Part shown: in pieces, positions 62,317 through 64,000 of the stretch
How positions within the stretch are numbered: the first letter of the stretch is position 1
Layout of the letters: every line of letters starts with the position of its first letter
Source of the DNA: Flavobacterium humi
Lineage (GTDB): Bacteria > Bacteroidota > Bacteroidia > Flavobacteriales > Flavobacteriaceae
Assembly: GCF_004745595.1 (NCBI RefSeq)
Contig: NZ_SRLH01000003.1
Coordinates: 464,599-528,598 of the forward strand
DNA: 64,000 nt
Reading direction: 5' to 3'
Program-made: the position numbers and the translations under genes
The notes under the pieces: generated by a model
What the model was told of the DNA's origin: nothing
What the model saw: the letters and a program-made list of their open reading frames with translations, nothing else
The model's database searches: none

Positions 62317-64000
62317 ATGGAGAATATTATAAAGAAAATAATAGAAAATAAGTTGTTGTTGAAACTTGAAGAAGGAAAACTTAAAGTATATACAAAAGAC
62401 AACGGTTCTATAAGCGCAGAATTATTGAATGAAATCAGAAGCCACAAAACGGAGCTTGAAAACTATTTGCTGTCCCAGGAGAAAAACAGCATAGACAATG
62501 AGCTGAAACTGAATATCCCAAGGCTTGAAGAGCAGGAAAATTACGAACTCTCGTCTTCCCAGCGCCGGTTGTGGATCCTGAATCATTTCGAAAAAGGTGC
62601 CGTAGCTTATAATATTCCGTCCCATTTTGAGCTGGATCAGAATTACGATATCGATAATTTCAAAAAAGCCATCGACGCTTTAATAGAAAGGCATGAGATA
62701 TTAAGGACCGTATTCCGTAAAAACGAAAAAGAAGAAATCCGCCAATGGGTTTTGTCCGGTTCAGAGATCAATTTTAAAGTGGATTATGTAGATGTAAGTG
62801 AAAATCCGGAAGGATTGGCAATAGCAAAATCTTCCATCGAAGCAGATGAATTCCAGCCTTTTGACCTGGAAAACGGACCGCTGTTCAGGGTGGCCATATA
62901 CAAGATTTCGGAAGAGAAATGCATTTTGTATTTCAACATCCACCACATCATCGGCGATGCCTGGTCTATGGAAATATTGTTCCGCGACACCTTCGCTTTT
63001 TACGATGCTTTCCGCCAAGGAACCAATCCGGACTTACCGGAACTCAGGATACATTACAAAGATTATGCAGCCTGGCAACAAGAACAGATCCGCAACGGCG
63101 CTTTTGAGAAACACAAAACCTTCTGGAAGGAAAAATTTGCCGGTGAGCTTCCATTGCTGGACTTGCCAAGTGAAAAAACCAGGCCTAAAACCAAAACCTA
63201 CAACGGCTACAAACTGGGTTCCTATGTTTCTGCGGAAACCACCAAGAAATTGGAATCCTATTGCAAAAAAAACGGGGGAAGCTTGTACATCGGGCTTTTA
63301 GCCGTTTGGAATGCATTGTTGCAGAAATATACCCACCAAAAAGATATTGTCATCGGAGCTCCGATTGCCGGCCGGGACCATATCGACCTGGACGACCAGG
63401 TAGGTTTTTATATCAATACGCTGCCGCTGAGGAACGCTATTGACCCTTCCCAGAGTTTTGACGCTTTGTTTAACCAAGTGAAATCCAATACGTTGGAAAG
63501 CTTCAATTTCCAGCAATACCCTTTTGATTTGCTTACCGAAGATTTAAACTTGCTCAGGAATCCATCAAGAAGTGCCATATTCGATGTCATCATCGGATTT
63601 CCCGAAACCCAGGCCAATGCTGAAGATTTTGTGGCCGATGCCGATAAAGTGGAACGCATCTTTGATTTGGGGATGATTGTATCTAAAGTGGACCTGGCCA
63701 TTATTTTCAGTAAAGTGGGCCATCATTTGTTTTTCGATATCAATTTCAATACCGATGTATACGAAAGGGGAATGATTGAAAAACTAATCGTTCATTTCAA
63801 ACAGTTTGCCGCACAAATAGTAGAAAAACCAAATGAAAAAATAGAAAATATTGAGTACCTGACTGCTGCCGAACGCTCCGACCTATTGCGTCTGTACACT
63901 CCGGCTCCTTTTGAAGAATCTTCTGCCACAATCCTGGATTTGTTCCAATTGCAAGTGGCCAAAAACCCTGAAAAGGCAGCGTATGTTTTCGGTTCATATT
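62317..64000 (+). CDS. NRPS, N-terminal part: TubC docking-C-A (cut by window edge)
   Basis: ATG at 62317; the frame is open to the right edge (561 codons), so the gene continues outside. Residues 1-~55 (ENIIKKIIENKLLLKLEEGK) are a TubC-type docking domain like that at 46717. C domain ~62-490 with HHIIGDAWS (His209-210, Asp214), where the usual Gly of HHxxxDG is Ala215. An A domain begins at ~530 (ILDLFQLQVAKNPEKAAYVF). It extends the peptide by at least one residue after the Dab-like module. Confidence 0.93.
   Translation, partial: MENIIKKIIENKLLLKLEEGKLKVYTKDNGSISAELLNEIRSHKTELENYLLSQEKNSIDNELKLNIPRLEEQENYELSSSQRRLWILNHFEKGAVAYNIPSHFELDQNYDIDNFKKAIDALIERHEILRTVFRKNEKEEIRQWVLSGSEINFKVDYVDVSENPEGLAIAKSSIEADEFQPFDLENGPLFRVAIYKISEEKCILYFNIHHIIGDAWSMEILFRDTFAFYDAFRQGTNPDLPELRIHYKDYAAWQQEQIRNGAFEKHKTFWKEKFAGELPLLDLPSEKTRPKTKTYNGYKLGSYVSAETTKKLESYCKKNGGSLYIGLLAVWNALLQKYTHQKDIVIGAPIAGRDHIDLDDQVGFYINTLPLRNAIDPSQSFDALFNQVKSNTLESFNFQQYPFDLLTEDLNLLRNPSRSAIFDVIIGFPETQANAEDFVADADKVERIFDLGMIVSKVDLAIIFSKVGHHLFFDINFNTDVYERGMIEKLIVHFKQFAAQIVEKPNEKIENIEYLTAAERSDLLRLYTPAPFEESSATILDLFQLQVAKNPEKAAYVFGSY

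Noticed and set aside
1..64000. tRNA, rRNA, insertion sequence or prophage genes
   Set aside because: None recognised on either strand; the accessory regions show no transposase, integrase or terminal repeats that I can support.

Overview
The window reads as one contig of a Bacteroidota chromosome, most likely a Flavobacteriaceae member close to Flavobacterium. This rests on the PorP/SprF-type protein, a very large adhesin with a gliding/type IX secretion C-terminal domain, a GLPGLI protein paired with a CarboxypepD_reg/TonB-type barrel, signal peptides ending in FAQ or FSQ, scarce Shine-Dalgarno sites and TAnnTTTG-like -7 elements. No rRNA, tRNA, CRISPR array, transposase or phage gene was seen.

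Layout. (1) 1-10.1 kb is ordinary core: an AraC-type regulator fragment, hemH, a HemJ-like gene, a sensor kinase and an enoyl-CoA hydratase run rightward. An HD hydrolase, an acyl-ACP desaturase with PlsC, a bacilliredoxin, a CAT-fold acyltransferase, a HAD phosphatase and HflX run leftward. (2) 10.2-18.7 kb is an adhesin / PorP-SprF / OmpA-PD40 operon. (3) 18.8-31.6 kb is visibly more AT-rich and looks accessory: three secreted S8 subtilases, a 66-codon peptide with a Lys-Gly-Gly leader, a TPR-membrane-AraC regulator, a small secreted protein, GLPGLI plus an outer-membrane barrel, a 54-aa membrane protein and a structured non-coding stretch. A 14-bp dyad CAATTT-NN-AAATTG recurs in its intergenic regions. 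(4) 31.7-36.8 kb holds a lipoprotein truncated globin, small secreted or membrane proteins, a 9 x 11-bp tandem repeat, and divergent OxyR-like and OsmC genes plus an alpha/beta hydrolase. (5) 37.4 kb to the right edge is a nonribosomal peptide synthetase (NRPS) operon that continues past the window.

The NRPS operon starts with a specialised NusG paralogue, probably an antiterminator for the >26-kb transcript. Domain order is [half-C]-A-T-C-A-T-C-A-T | TubC-C-A-T-C | TauD oxygenase | [dead C]-A-T-E-C | class III aminotransferase | [half-C]-A-T | TubC-C-A... Hand-read A-domain codes suggest small residue (Ala/Gly-like), Leu, unknown, Lys-like, Asn (epimerised to D), and 2,4-diaminobutyrate. The oxygenase abuts the Asn module and the aminotransferase abuts the Dab module, so both tailoring or supply enzymes lie beside the module they probably serve. 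Proteins alternate between two junction types: T plus acidic tail meeting a TubC docking domain, and a complete terminal C domain meeting a protein that starts with a decayed C remnant. No thioesterase, MbtH, phosphopantetheinyl transferase or exporter lies in the window.

The two strongest candidates for something undescribed are the NRPS line with its split modules and dedicated NusG, and the GG-leader-peptide / triple-subtilase island with its shared dyad operator. All substrate and functional calls are read by eye from sequence; no database search was run.
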